Below the pieces are notes generated by a model that did not search any database, was not told the origin of the DNA, and was given only the letters and a program-made list of their open reading frames with translations. A DNA stretch of 64,000 bases from an uncultured Methanobrevibacter sp. (GTDB lineage Archaea > Methanobacteriota > Methanobacteria > Methanobacteriales > Methanobacteriaceae): assembly GCA_902774685.1 (NCBI GenBank), contig CACYJH010000002.1, positions 1-64,000 of the forward strand, written 5' to 3'. The first letter of the stretch is position 1; the number at the start of each line of letters is the position of its first letter. Position numbers and translations under genes: made by a program. Shown piece by piece: positions 1 to 9,765 of this stretch.

Positions 1-3000
1 ATCAACGAATTTGAAAGTTAAATCGAGTAAATCAAGACCTTCAGGTAAGGTATCTGTTACAGTAACATTTTCAGCATCAATTGGTCCAATGTTTCCGGTT
101 GTGACATTCCAATCTACAATATCATCAACATCACAAGTAGCATCACTTACTGTTTTATTGATCTCTAAATCAGTAGGACCGACTCTAAGGACAGTGAAAT
201 TATTAATAATTTTATAATATGTATCCTCTGGGTGAGCAGCCGCTACATAATATCTTCCAGGTTTTAAACCTGCTACAGGTATTGTAATAGTACCATAAAT
301 ATCAGATTTTAAACCATTGAACACTAAAGGATTACCGTTTATATCTTCGGCTGTATTATTATTTTTATCTTTAACTAGAACATTAATGATCTGATTATTT
401 TCCAAATCATCTTGGTATAATAAATTACCATTATCACTGTTTTCTACCCCTATTACAGGGTGAATAACTTCAGTTGGGCTATAACCGTCATTTGTGTTTC
501 TTATTATTTCTCGTCCATCGACGGTTAAGAATGGATAAGTAACATTTGTGAATCCAATATCATCGCTGCCACCAGTATTATAGATAGCGTTCATGATATT
601 GTCTCCTCCTATATGAGTAACACTTATGTTGAATGATTGATTTTCATTGAGTACAGTGTTATTCTCAGGAGCTATGCTTAATAAATAGGAGAAAGCTTGG
701 TTTTCCACGAAATCAGAGTCATGGATATATACTCCAGTTGATCTTTCTGAGTAAATAGCAGAACCATTACGAGCGGTATTGTTGTAAAAAGTTGCTTGAA
801 TATCCGCATTTGTTACATCATAAAGATGGAATGCACCACCTAAACCTCTGTAAGGGCTAACTGTTGCAGTATTACCCACAAAAGTGGAATTCTTAACAGT
901 TAAATTTTCACAACTATACACAGCTGAAGAACCACCGTTCAATGCGGTGTTATATTCAGAAGTAAGATTTTCGATATATAAATCATCACCATTTACCTGA
1001 AATGCACCACCAGTGATACCTCCATCGTTATATGAAATTTCATTATCAGTGAAATTAACATGTTGTGCATTAACATATACACCTCCACCACCAATCATTG
1101 CATTATTATACAATATAGTGTTGTTATAGAATGTAATGTTTTCAGTACCTTCAAGATCACCTTCGTCAACAGCAATACCACCACCATAACTAGCATAATT
1201 ATATGTGAGAGTGTTGTTTACAAATGTACAATCGCTTCCAAGAGATGCGATTCCCCCACCATAATTATCTGCCATATTGTTGTCTAAGGTTGAGTTTTCA
1301 AAGCGACTATTTGATCCGTTAACCCAAATACCTCCACCTTCACCATCGTGGTATTTACCTGCTTCAGCATAGTTGCCTGTGAGTGTAAGGTTTGTAAAGT
1401 TACAATTATCCCCTACAACAGCAACTCCACCACCAATGGTAGCAAGGTTATCTGAAATATTTGAGTTAGAAATAGTAGTATAATTCATTACATAGAGGTC
1501 GATTGCACCTCCTCTGTATGCAGAATTGTCAGTACAAGTAATATTGTCAATTACCATACCTTCAACTCTGTAAATGTGAATTGCACCACCTTGAGCTTTT
1601 CCACCTTTAGCATCCTCAGTAGGCATGTATTCTCCTTTTGCGGAATTACCTGTGAAATTACTATCACGTATTTGCACACTGGTCATAAAGGATTCGTTAT
1701 TAAAGAGACCTTCTTCAATAGTCAAGTCAATACCACCACCATTACCATTGAAAGCAGTATTGTTTTCTATAACACAATCTCTTGCATTAACTGCACCTCT
1801 GATAGCACCACCAAAGGTTGCATTGTTGCCAATGAAGTCAGTATTTACTAAAGTAGTAATACCATCACAACACCAAAGTGCTCCTCCACCATTTTGAATA
1901 TCATCACTTGTATATGATGGGTTATTATCCGGATTTGCAGAGTTATTGATGAAAGCACAGTCAGTAAATGTCCAGTTTGCATGGTGTTTTACAGCACCTC
2001 CTGAAACATCTGCTGTGTTGTTGATGAAAGTTACATCAACAATATCCGGGTTATGTTCTTGATGGTTTTCAGCATTGATTGCACCACCGTGACCACCAAT
2101 AGGACCCCATTCAGCTTGATAAACATACGCATGGTTATTTTCAAAGGTAACATGTTCAAGATCGAAATCATCACTATCTCCACCTAACTGAATAGCACCA
2201 CCATTAGGAGCGCTATTTCCAGTAAAGTTGGAATAAGTGACTTTATTTCCTTCTGAGTCAGCGTAAATAGCTCCACCCTGACTACCTGCATCATTATCAG
2301 TGAAATCACAATTGGTGATTGTTTGGCGATTACAATCCCAACCAATGTAAATAGCTCCACCTTGACCGTTTGCACTATTATTGGTGAAATTACAATCACT
2401 AATAACTGCATCATCATAAGAAAGATCAATTGCACCTCCACCAGCATTCGCGGTGTTATTTTCAAATGCACAATTGCTTACAGTTAATCCGATTGCGGAG
2501 TCATGTATTGCACCACCATTAGTAGCATGGTTATTGGTGAAAGTACTGTCCTTTATCTGGGAGTTAATACCATGGACACCAACTGCACCACCGTAACCTT
2601 GAGCATTATTATCAATGAAATTACAGTTTTCAATTAAACTGTTATCACCAACTATATTTAAAGCTCCTCCATCCCATCCAGTAACATTGTTATTGGTGAA
2701 ATTAGAGTTGGTTACTTTTGCAGTACCATGAATGTCAACTATAATTTGATCACCAGTATGGTCTTCAAATATACAGTCGGTTATTTCTGTAACTCCTTCG
2801 GAGAAAATTGCTCCACCTTTATTTGCATTAAAAATACTGCCAGTAATTGTTAAATCAGACCCCTCATAATAAACAGTTCCTTTTCCACCCCAAATAGCTT
2901 CATTGTTTGTAAAATTACAATTTTCAATTTTTGCATTTGATGAGGAAGATGAACCATAAATTGCGGCACCATTTTGATTATTACAATGGTCAAAAACACA

Positions 3001-3699
3001 ATTGGTTATGGTAGAATCTGATGACTGAATGTTTACAGCACAACATGGTCCTTGTGCAGTATTTGTAAATGCAATATTCTTCAAAGTAATGCCCGGTGCA
3101 TTTAATTGGAAGATCTTACTTCCTGCACTTATAGTAGCAAAGTCATTAGGACTTCCACTTGTTCCACCACTAATAATCAAATTAGGAATATTTATCTTAA
3201 CAACCTGATTGTCATCATAAGGCTGCCAAGTACCAGAATTCCAAGTTTGATTACCTAAGTAAATGGTGTCTCCTGCTACTACACTTCCAGAATCCAAATA
3301 AGCTTGAATTTCTGCAAGTGTTGAGCCAGATAAATCGTGGCTAGCAGAAAGTTTGTTTGCACCAAGTACTTCTTTTGAAAAACTACCGGTGATTACATCA
3401 TCAGATGTATCATCAGCAGTATCATCGGCGTTCGAAATCTCATTTGATATATCATTTGAATCTGAAGCAGAACTCAGATCAGAAATTTCTTGCAGATTAG
3501 AATTTTCTGTTGATATATCAATTGTATCGTCATACGATATTATTTCATTATCAGAAATATCTTCCGCCGAAGCGGTCCCAACTAAAGATATTAAACAGAA
3601 TAATATCAAAATAATTAAGATCGAATTAATTATTTTAGTATTGATAAAATGTCCTCCTTTTTTTAATAAATAATCGATATGGTAAACTAGGTTTATCAT
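1..3699 (-). CDS. Giant adhesin-like beta-helix protein, N-terminal part (C-terminus beyond left edge)
   Basis: The frame is open from 3699 to base 1 (about 1,230 codons) with no stop, so the gene continues past the left edge. It opens with a hydrophobic signal peptide ending in GTASA-ED. A Ser/Asp/Glu-rich linker follows, then many right-handed parallel beta-helix repeats of the type N-x-F-x-x-N-x-A-x-x-G-G-A-I. Near the left edge there is a carboxypeptidase-like segment and then a DUF11-type repeat (start TDLEINKTVSD, end VTDTLPEGL). This architecture is that of the Methanobrevibacter adhesin-like proteins, exported surface proteins thought to mediate contact with other cells. The start is unclear: ATG at 3699 is in frame, but a strong GGAGG lies at 3653-3657, seven bases before an ATC codon (3645-3643). 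From that ATC the signal peptide begins INTKIINSILI, which looks more natural. Function as an adhesin is inferred from the family. Confidence 0.9.
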   Translation of the reverse strand, partial: MINLVYHIDYLLKKGGHFINTKIINSILIILILFCLISLVGTASAEDISDNEIISYDDTIDISTENSNLQEISDLSSASDSNDISNEISNADDTADDTSDDVITGSFSKEVLGANKLSASHDLSGSTLAEIQAYLDSGSVVAGDTIYLGNQTWNSGTWQPYDDNQVVKINIPNLIISGGTSGSPNDFATISAGSKIFQLNAPGITLKNIAFTNTAQGPCCAVNIQSSDSTITNCVFDHCNNQNGAAIYGSSSSSNAKIENCNFTNNEAIWGGKGTVYYEGSDLTITGSIFNANKGGAIFSEGVTEITDCIFEDHTGDQIIVDIHGTAKVTNSNFTNNNVTGWDGGALNIVGDNSLIENCNFIDNNAQGYGGAVGVHGINSQIKDSTFTNNHATNGGAIHDSAIGLTVSNCAFENNTANAGGGAIDLSYDDAVISDCNFTNNSANGQGGAIYIGWDCNRQTITNCDFTDNDAGSQGGAIYADSEGNKVTYSNFTGNSAPNGGAIQLGGDSDDFDLEHVTFENNHAYVYQAEWGPIGGHGGAINAENHQEHNPDIVDVTFINNTADVSGGAVKHHANWTFTDCAFINNSANPDNNPSYTSDDIQNGGGALWCCDGITTLVNTDFIGNNATFGGAIRGAVNARDCVIENNTAFNGNGGGIDLTIEEGLFNNESFMTSVQIRDSNFTGNSAKGEYMPTEDAKGGKAQGGAIHIYRVEGMVIDNITCTDNSAYRGGAIDLYVMNYTTISNSNISDNLATIGGGVAVVGDNCNFTNLTLTGNYAEAGKYHDGEGGGIWVNGSNSRFENSTLDNNMADNYGGGIASLGSDCTFVNNTLTYNYASYGGGIAVDEGDLEGTENITFYNNTILYNNAMIGGGGVYVNAQHVNFTDNEISYNDGGITGGAFQVNGDDLYIENLTSEYNTALNGGSSAVYSCENLTVKNSTFVGNTATVSPYRGLGGAFHLYDVTNADIQATFYNNTARNGSAIYSERSTGVYIHDSDFVENQAFSYLLSIAPENNTVLNENQSFNISVTHIGGDNIMNAIYNTGGSDDIGFTNVTYPFLTVDGREIIRNTNDGYSPTEVIHPVIGVENSDNGNLLYQDDLENNQIINVLVKDKNNNTAEDINGNPLVFNGLKSDIYGTITIPVAGLKPGRYYVAAAHPEDTYYKIINNFTVLRVGPTDLEINKTVSDATCDVDDIVDWNVTTGNIGPIDAENVTVTDTLPEGLDLLDLTFKFVD

Positions 3700-3716
3700 A
3701 CCGTGTATCTAGTTAA

Positions 3717-3798
3717 AAACTAGATATAGATGGGATGAAAATAAAAAAAAGCTTTAGGTTGATGTTTTGTTTAAATTCATCCCATTTATATCTAGTTT
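3717..3798. repeat. 23-bp inverted repeat upstream of the adhesin gene
   Basis: The arms at 3717-3739 and 3776-3798 pair at 22 of 23 positions around a 36-base loop. An ATCTAGTTTAA element recurs directly on the right (around 3790-3808) and inverted on the left (around 3706-3724). The repeat lies just upstream of the likely adhesin leader, so it could be an operator or an mRNA hairpin. I know of no named element with this sequence. Confidence 0.6.
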
Positions 3799-4460
3799 AA
3801 ATCTAGTTTAAATGTTAATAATGGATTAAGTATTAACCACGTTAAATGATTAAGGGGTCGAGTAAAAATAGCGAAATAACAAATCTTTTGAGATTCATTC
3901 CATATATGTTCAAAAATGCTCAAAAATTGAGCGAGGGGCCTACATCCTCTAAAGTTGGCCATCTTTTAAAAAACATGAATATTAACTTTTCAATTAATAT
4001 TAGAAAATTTCGAATATAATTTCATAGAAATATCTAATCACACTATCAAAAAGATAATTTTTTTGATAATATTTTTACATCAACCTAAATCTATTAACAA
4101 TATCAAGTATTATAATATTGATTATACCCCATATATAAATATTATCATATCATATATTGTTTCAATATATAGAAATGTATATATTTTATTAAATTAATTA
4201 TTAATTTAATTAGTAAAGTTTATGTGAATTATGTTATTGTATAATATTTTAAAAAAATAATGAATAAAATTAATGATATGCAAAAAATTGATGTATAACG
4301 AAGTAAACCGAAAATCAGGACTAAAACCCGAGAAAATCAAAAAAATTCAAAAATTCAAAATCAAATTTTTGACATGATTGTTCAATGATTTTTCTAAAAT
4401 TATATTCATATGAAAATATATAGTCATATTAAATATAATAATTAATTAAGGAGTCAAAAT
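3799..4460. other. AT-rich intergenic region between adhesin and flavoprotein genes
   Basis: No convincing gene is present in about 660 bases. A small perfect hairpin sits at 3918-3932 (GCTCAA/TTGAGC), next to a locally G-rich segment at 3933-3960 that stands out from the surrounding A/T and could belong to a small RNA. The remainder is A/T-rich and probably holds promoters for the divergent neighbours. Confidence 0.5.
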
Positions 4461-5060
4461 ATGAAAATTCTTGGAATTTGTGGAAGTCCACGAGAAGGTG
4501 CAAGTGAATTCTTATTGAAAAGGGCATTGGAAGAGCTTGAAAATGAAGATTCATTTGAAACAATCTTTATAAGCGTAAGGGATAAGGACATTTCACCATG
4601 CACTCACTGCAACGATTGTGTGGAAACAAAGGGAAAATGTTCAATTCGTGATGATATGGATGAAATCTATGATGCCCTTAGGGAAGCTGACGGCATAATC
4701 CTCGCAAGCCCTGTTCATTTTGGAAGCATATCCGCTCAATTGAAGGCCGTCATTGACAGATGCCAGGCTATGATTATGGAAGACCTGGACATCTTTAAAA
4801 ACAAGGTAGGTATTTCAATAGTTGTTGGAGGCGACAGGTCTGGAGGTCAGGAATTGGCTATCCAGCAGATTAACACATTCTACCTTTTGAATAAGATCAT
4901 TCCATTAAGCGGAGGATCTTTCGGTGCAAATTTGGGAGCGTGCCTGTGGTCACAGGATGATGGTGCCGAAGGTGTTAAGAAAGATGAGTATGGGCTCAAG
5001 ACATTGGATATGACAATAAGCAATTTTAAAGAGTTTTTATTGGAGTTTAAAAAACAATAG
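4461..5060 (+). CDS. Iron-sulfur flavoprotein (Isf-like, NADPH-dependent FMN reductase fold)
   Basis: This 199-residue flavodoxin-like protein starts with the FMN phosphate loop GSPREGAS (residues 8-15). A compact cluster C-x2-C-x2-C-x6-C follows at about residues 47-60 (CTHCNDCVETKGKC), the signature of the archaeal iron-sulfur flavoprotein family that binds one 4Fe-4S cluster next to FMN. ASPVHFGS at about 81-88 fits the second flavin contact. Isf proteins pass electrons from ferredoxin to acceptors such as oxygen or peroxide in methanogens; the acceptor here is unknown. The start is fixed by GGAG ten bases upstream. The gene stands alone, followed by the flippase gene after about 150 bases. 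Confidence 0.88.
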   Translation: MKILGICGSPREGASEFLLKRALEELENEDSFETIFISVRDKDISPCTHCNDCVETKGKCSIRDDMDEIYDALREADGIILASPVHFGSISAQLKAVIDRCQAMIMEDLDIFKNKVGISIVVGGDRSGGQELAIQQINTFYLLNKIIPLSGGSFGANLGACLWSQDDGAEGVKKDEYGLKTLDMTISNFKEFLLEFKKQ

Positions 5061-5210
5061 CTATCCATCTTTTATCAAAACATATATAAGTAAAAATTAA
5101 TATAATAAAAGTAATTTATAGTAAATGGACATTTAATCACAATTTAATTGTTGATTTACTGTTTTAAAAAATAAACAATTGAAAACTTATTTTTATATTT
5201 AGGTGTAAAT

Positions 5211-6782
5211 ATGGGCGAGGCAACTGGAAGTTCTAAGGTAGCTAAAGGAAGTGCAATAATATTTATTGGAAATATTATCTTCCGTGTAGGAGGATACATC
5301 TATCGTTTCCTCATGGCATCACTTTTAGGACCGGCAGCATATGGAATACTTGGACTTACAACTCCATTTCAAGGAATATTCCAAGTTCTCTCTGCAGCAG
5401 GGCTTCCACCGGCAATAGCTAAATACGTATCTGAATACAATGCTCTTGATGAAGAGGATTTGGCTCGCCAAACTGTCTTTACAGCGTTGAAGATAATGGT
5501 CTTTTTAGGATTTTTCTTTGGGCTCATTATGGTATTCGTTGCAGCACCTATCATTACAGCATATTTCCAAAAGCCAGAGGCATTATTGCCGCTTCAGGCT
5601 GTTGGTCTGATCACACCATTCAGTGTAATAGTTGGAGCTTTCAGAGGTGCGTTCCAAGGGGTATATAAAATGGAATATATCCTTTATACACGTGCAATTG
5701 AACAGATATTCATGATTCTATTTGCTACTGCACTTGTAATACTCGGTTTATCTACCTTTGGTGCAGTATTAGGTTCCGTGCTTGGTTTTGCAGCATCTGC
5801 AGCATCTGCAGTTTACATATTCAAAAGGTATATGGGAAAATACATCCCTCCTGCAAACCCTGACTTCAAGTTCACATTGAGACAGGAATTAGGCCTTGCA
5901 AAGAAGCTCCTTTTCTTCTCAATTCCAGTTACAATTACTGCACTTGCTGAAATGGGTATCTACAGTATCTGCACATTGCTTATGGGAGGATTCTTAGCGG
6001 CATCTGCAATCGGTTACTTTACAGCTGCAGACCCTATATCAAGGCTTCCTTTGATTGTATCAAGTTCCCTTGCTACAACAATTCTTCCTGCAGCATCTGA
6101 AGCATTTGCCCTAAAGGATCAGGCCTTGCTTGAAAAATATGTGAATGCATCCTATAAGTACGGTATGTTCTTTGTAATTCCAATGTGTGTAGGAATAGCA
6201 ATATTCGCTAAAGAGATTATGGGTCTTGTATACTTTACCAATTCTGCATACATGAATGGTGCAATGTCCCTTGCAATTCTTGTTATCGGTATGACATTCT
6301 ACTCCATTTATACAATTTCCGGAAGTATCGTTCAAGGTATCGGTAACCCAAGAATACCAATGTATCTTTTGATATTCGGCTGTATCATCACATTAGGACT
6401 TGGATTGTACCTTATTCCAAATTTTGGTATTGAAGGTGGAGCATTGGCAACTACAATAGCTTCATTTATAATGATGATTCCTATGTTCCTATTGCAGTTC
6501 AGACTGACCAAAACCCATGCCCCATACGTGTTTTTAACTAAGGTTACAATAGCTTCAATTATCATGGCATTGCCTGTGCTTGTACTTCCAAGCAATAGCT
6601 ATGGACTCATTGCAGGATTGATCATCTGTCCAATAATCTATATGATTGCAATTGTAGCACTCAGAACATTGTCACATGAGGATGTGGCAGGATTCAGAAA
6701 ATTCACCAGAAAGTTAGGTCCATTAAAAGATAAGGCAAACAAGTTCATTGACTTCTTGGATAAATACAGTTCAGATGACTGA
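5211..6782 (+). CDS. Polysaccharide flippase of the MATE/MurJ/Wzx superfamily
   Basis: This 523-residue protein has about 14 hydrophobic segments. Its N-terminus (KGSAIIFIGNIIFRVGGY, then LLGPAAYGILGL) matches the oligosaccharide flippase / SpoVB-like family, which moves lipid-linked glycans across the cytoplasmic membrane. In a pseudomurein-walled archaeon the cargo could be a wall precursor or a surface glycan lipid; the sequence does not say which. The start follows GGTG at 5201-5204. A short charged cytoplasmic tail ends the protein. No glycosyltransferase gene is adjacent, so it may serve the envelope genes elsewhere in the window. Confidence 0.88.
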   Translation: MGEATGSSKVAKGSAIIFIGNIIFRVGGYIYRFLMASLLGPAAYGILGLTTPFQGIFQVLSAAGLPPAIAKYVSEYNALDEEDLARQTVFTALKIMVFLGFFFGLIMVFVAAPIITAYFQKPEALLPLQAVGLITPFSVIVGAFRGAFQGVYKMEYILYTRAIEQIFMILFATALVILGLSTFGAVLGSVLGFAASAASAVYIFKRYMGKYIPPANPDFKFTLRQELGLAKKLLFFSIPVTITALAEMGIYSICTLLMGGFLAASAIGYFTAADPISRLPLIVSSSLATTILPAASEAFALKDQALLEKYVNASYKYGMFFVIPMCVGIAIFAKEIMGLVYFTNSAYMNGAMSLAILVIGMTFYSIYTISGSIVQGIGNPRIPMYLLIFGCIITLGLGLYLIPNFGIEGGALATTIASFIMMIPMFLLQFRLTKTHAPYVFLTKVTIASIIMALPVLVLPSNSYGLIAGLIICPIIYMIAIVALRTLSHEDVAGFRKFTRKLGPLKDKANKFIDFLDKYSSDD

Positions 6783-7100
6783 ATCTTCAAATCATTACTT
6801 TTTACTCTTTTTCTTAACTCTTTTTCTTAACCTTTTTTTAACTCTATATCTAACTCTTTATCTCACCCTTCATCATGAACTTCATTAGAGATTTTTAGAT
6901 TACATAACCTTGTTAATTCATATCGAATCGGATTCTCCCATATTTTTTTGATATATTATCGATTACGAAAAATCATCATATCGAAGCAAAACTCTTTAAA
7001 ATAATTTATTTTCCATTATAATCAGTTTTAAACAATAATAAAAAAATAAAAATTCAAAAAAATCATACGAAATTCAAATAAAAAATCTTAATTATTAAAA
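6783..7100 (+). terminator. Oligo-T termination region after the flippase gene
   Basis: Directly after the stop, T-rich units resembling ACTCTTTTTCTTA recur at about 6804, 6817, 6830, 6841 and 6853. Archaeal RNA polymerase terminates at oligo-U tracts, so this is probably the terminator. The rest, up to the TATA box at 7101, is AT-rich with no gene. Confidence 0.55.
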
Positions 7101-7112
7101 AGTATAAAAATA
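7101..7112 (+). promoter_or_regulatory. TATA box for the ModE-like gene
   Basis: The element AGTATAAAAATA predicts transcription starting near 7128-7135. That makes a TTG at 7130 unusable as a start codon and supports ATG 7169. Confidence 0.5.
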
Positions 7113-7168
7113 TATATCAGTATAAACTTTTGTACGATATAAATATTAAGGTAAAAGGGACGATTCAA

Positions 7169-7894
7169 ATGACTGAAGTAAAAGCTGGTGTGGAATATAA
7201 AATTAATGTAGATGGAAATTCTTTTCTGTTGGATGAGAAGAAGTACAATCTATTGACATATATTAATGAAAATGAATCCATTACAGAAGCTGCAAAGCTT
7301 TGTAAAATTTCATATAGAACTGCATTAAACTATATTGACAAGATAGAATCAAGTTTGGATATTGCTATTGTAAACACCAAAAAAGGAGGCAGCGGTGGTG
7401 GAGGCAGTACCACCCTTACTGAAGAGGGCCAACTAATTCTCAAGGAATGCAAAAAGATCAATGCAATCATAGAACTCCACAAGGAAACAAATGAACTTGA
7501 AGCTGAAATTGTCAATATAAACAAGGAAAAAAAGGACATGACTCTAAAAATCAAAGATTTAGAGTTAACCATTCCGTTAAATAAAAATTATTCTATTGGA
7601 GATAAAATCTTAGCATTGATAAGCTATGATAATATTTCAATAACTTTAAAGCCGCATAAATCAAGTGTTTATAAAGCATTGAACCCTCAAAACTCAAGTA
7701 TACGAAATGTTTTGGAAGGAACAGTTACTGAATTGAAGCTAAACGACGAAACAGTTCGTGTCAGGATAACTGTAAGTGGAGTAGATATATACGCAGACAT
7801 ATCCCTATCCGCATTGAAGGATTTGAATCTTGAACTTGGAAAAGAGGTATTCATTTCATTTAAGGCATTGTCAGTAGCTACCTTAAAATTATAA
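7169..7894 (+). CDS. ModE-like molybdate/tungstate-responsive regulator with TOBE domain
   Basis: This 241-residue protein has a winged helix-turn-helix at its N-terminus (SITEAAKLCKISYRTALNYI), followed by the glycine-rich wing GGSGGGGS typical of ModE. A C-terminal TOBE-type segment (NVLEGTVTEL to the end) is the oxyanion-binding module. The middle, about residues 105-170, begins with a charged helix and may hold a diverged first TOBE half. ModE proteins bind molybdate or tungstate and control their uptake and use, which fits a methanogen dependent on formylmethanofuran dehydrogenase. No modABC/tupABC transporter lies nearby, so the targets are not visible. ATG 7169 is chosen over TTG 7130 because the TATA box places the transcript start at about 7130. 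Confidence 0.82.
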   Translation: MTEVKAGVEYKINVDGNSFLLDEKKYNLLTYINENESITEAAKLCKISYRTALNYIDKIESSLDIAIVNTKKGGSGGGGSTTLTEEGQLILKECKKINAIIELHKETNELEAEIVNINKEKKDMTLKIKDLELTIPLNKNYSIGDKILALISYDNISITLKPHKSSVYKALNPQNSSIRNVLEGTVTELKLNDETVRVRITVSGVDIYADISLSALKDLNLELGKEVFISFKALSVATLKL

Positions 7895-7996
7895 AATCAT
7901 AGGAAACAACTTAAAGTAATGTATTTTGTAAATAATTTTATATATAAAAATAAATTAACTAATAAATAGGATTATTACAAATTTATTCAATAGGTG

Positions 7997-8203
7997 ATGC
8001 AAATTTTAAAAATTATAGTTGACGAGGACAAATGTATTGCATGTGGTAACTGTAAGGAAATTTGTCCAAAAGGTGGGTATATTTGGACAATTGGAGAGGT
8101 TGCTAGTGTATCAAATCTAGATTATTGCCATGTCTGTACACTATGTGCAATGAAATGTGGTCCAGATGCAATTAAAATAGAGAGAAATGCACCTGATGAA
8201 TGA
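7997..8203 (+). CDS. Small 2[4Fe-4S] ferredoxin
   Basis: This 68-residue protein has two cysteine clusters, CIACGNCKEICP and CHVCTLCAMKCGP, each C-x2-C-x2-C-x3-C with the last residues adapted for two 4Fe-4S centres. The spacer between them (KGGYIWTIGEVASVSNLDY) is longer than in clostridial ferredoxins. It is presumably a soluble electron carrier; the partner is unknown. GTG 7994 directly precedes ATG 7997, and GGTG overlaps both, so the exact start is uncertain by a codon. It lies about 100 bases after the ModE-like gene and 77 bases before hisB. Confidence 0.85.
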   Translation: MQILKIIVDEDKCIACGNCKEICPKGGYIWTIGEVASVSNLDYCHVCTLCAMKCGPDAIKIERNAPDE

Positions 8204-8280
8204 ATAATTAATCGTTGCTTTAATTAAATTATAGTTTAAAATTTTGCTGAAAATGGTTACAATTTTAAGTGAGTGATTCG

Positions 8281-8859
8281 ATGACAAGAATAGCTAAGGC
8301 TTCAAGAAAAACATCTGAAACAGATATCGAAATAGAATTGAATATTGATGGAACTGGAAAATATGAAATTGACACTGGAGTCAACTTCTTCAATCATATG
8401 TTAGAGTCCCTTTCCAGACACAGTTTCATTGATTTGAAAATCAAGGCAATCGGTGATATTGAAATAGACGATCACCACACTGTAGAGGATGTAGGCATAT
8501 TGTTAGGTGAAGTTTTCGCTGAAGCGATTGGCGACAAGAAAGGAATCAGAAGAATGGGTCATGCTATTGTCCCTATGGATGACTCAGTTGCAACTGTTGC
8601 CATAGACATAAGCGGCAGAAGCTACTGCAATATGAAACTTGATTTCAAATGCGATAAGATTGGTGATTTAAGCAGTGATGTCGTTGTTCACTTCTTTGAA
8701 TCATTTGCATCCAGTGCAAAGATAAATGTATATGGAAGCTGTGAAGGAGCAAATGACCACCACAAATGTGAAGCAGTCTTCAAGGCATTTGCAAAATCAA
8801 TGTATGATGCATGCAAGATTGAGCATGATGAGATATTAAGTACAAAAGGTGTTTTATAA
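8281..8859 (+). CDS. hisB: Imidazoleglycerol-phosphate dehydratase
   Basis: This 192-residue, full-length archaeal HisB catalyses the dehydration of imidazole glycerol phosphate to imidazole acetol phosphate, the sixth step of histidine synthesis. Both metal-binding motifs are present: DDHHTVED near residue 67 and [11 protein letters not shown] near 160. FFNHML near residue 37 is also typical. ATG 8281 is preferred over GTG 8269 because the family begins directly with [15 protein letters not shown]. There is no phosphatase domain, as expected for archaea. No other his genes are adjacent. Confidence 0.95.
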   Translation: MTRIAKASRKTSETDIEIELNIDGTGKYEIDTGVNFFNHMLESLSRHSFIDLKIKAIGDIEIDDHHTVEDVGILLGEVFAEAIGDKKGIRRMGHAIVPMDDSVATVAIDISGRSYCNMKLDFKCDKIGDLSSDVVVHFFESFASSAKINVYGSCEGANDHHKCEAVFKAFAKSMYDACKIEHDEILSTKGVL

Positions 8860-8975
8860 CTTTAAAGTTTTAATGCCTTTCTTTTTTCTTTTTTAATATT
8901 TATTTATCATAACTTTTTTTTATTGACTGCTTTTTTAGTAAACTACTTTATTTGATAGACTTTTTAAAAAATAAA

Positions 8976-9476
8976 TTATAATTTATCCAAACACATTCCA
9001 TCCACTACTTTTATTATGCCTCCACATTTAGGGCATGCATTTCTTGATAGAATATGCTTAGGTATCTCACTATTGCAGTTAGGACATGAATATCCTTTGG
9101 AACTGTGGAAGTTTCTAGACAAATCCACTAAAAAACCATCATCCTTCAAGTCTGATTTTCTAATGTATGGCTTGAGGTGTTCATTTGAAATCTTATTTTC
9201 ACTTGCCAAGCTTTCAATAAGACCAATAGCTGCATCTTCATTCAATGGCTTTTTGATGAATGATATGACATAGATCTTTATCTTCCTATCACAGTTTACG
9301 CAATATGTCTCTACGATGTCTCCTGAAATTGGGGAATCCTTATCCAAATCCATTATATTTCTAAGCAAAATGTATTCCTCAATCTCCTCATTCCCATTTA
9401 GGAAGAAGAATAAGGGACCTTGATCTTTCCATTTGAAACCGCAGTCTTCACATTCAAAGTAGTCTATAGAAGCCAT
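8976..9476 (-). CDS. Hypothetical protein with two zinc ribbons
   Basis: This 166-residue soluble protein of unknown role has paired CxxC knuckles at both ends: CEDCGFKW with YCVNCDRK in the first 60 residues, and CPNCNSEI with CPKCGG near the C-terminus. These are two zinc-ribbon-type sites, seen in many archaeal nucleic-acid or protein-interaction factors. The start is placed at ATG 9476, where GGTG lies seven bases upstream; an in-frame ATG at 9551 would add a hydrophobic Ile/Asn-rich stretch that looks like translated non-coding DNA. It is convergent with hisB and transcribed alone. Confidence 0.72.
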   Translation of the reverse strand: MASIDYFECEDCGFKWKDQGPLFFFLNGNEEIEEYILLRNIMDLDKDSPISGDIVETYCVNCDRKIKIYVISFIKKPLNEDAAIGLIESLASENKISNEHLKPYIRKSDLKDDGFLVDLSRNFHSSKGYSCPNCNSEIPKHILSRNACPKCGGIIKVVDGMCLDKL

Positions 9477-9714
9477 CTTAACACCATATGTAATTATTTG
9501 AATAATTGAATTAAATTGAATTAAATTGAATAAATACAATCCATACTTCAAAGTTTATGAAATTATTTAAGTTAAACAATAATGTTTGTATTTTTACGAA
9601 TTAAACTTTACAGGAAGTAGAATAAACATTGGGTAAATAAAAAATAGAAAAAAAGTAAATTTTGATTTTGATTTGAGATTTGATTTATTATTTGATTTGA
9701 TTTGAATTTGTTTT

Positions 9715-9752
9715 AAAAAAGAAAAAAGAAAATAAGTAGCTAAAAGCTACTT
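9715..9752 (-). terminator. Hairpin plus T-tract terminator of mtd
   Basis: The perfect 8-bp stem AAGTAGCT/AGCTACTT (9734-9741 and 9745-9752) with a 3-base loop starts 14 bases after the mtd stop. On the minus strand it is followed by a T-rich run at 9715-9733. This resembles a bacterial intrinsic terminator, for a gene expected to be highly expressed. Confidence 0.75.
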
Positions 9753-9765
9753 AAATCCTCGACAC

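Noticed and set aside
2184-2471. 95-codon minus-strand frame inside the adhesin gene
   Set aside because: It lies in another frame of the open adhesin reading frame; its repeats merely mirror the beta-helix repeats.
3918-3932. tRNA or other named RNA gene
   Set aside because: It is a single 6-bp hairpin; there is no cloverleaf, and no TTCGA/TTCAA T-loop with matching acceptor stem was found nearby.
7130-7168. TTG start for the ModE-like gene
   Set aside because: It coincides with the predicted transcription start 25 bases after the TATA box and the added residues do not match the family.
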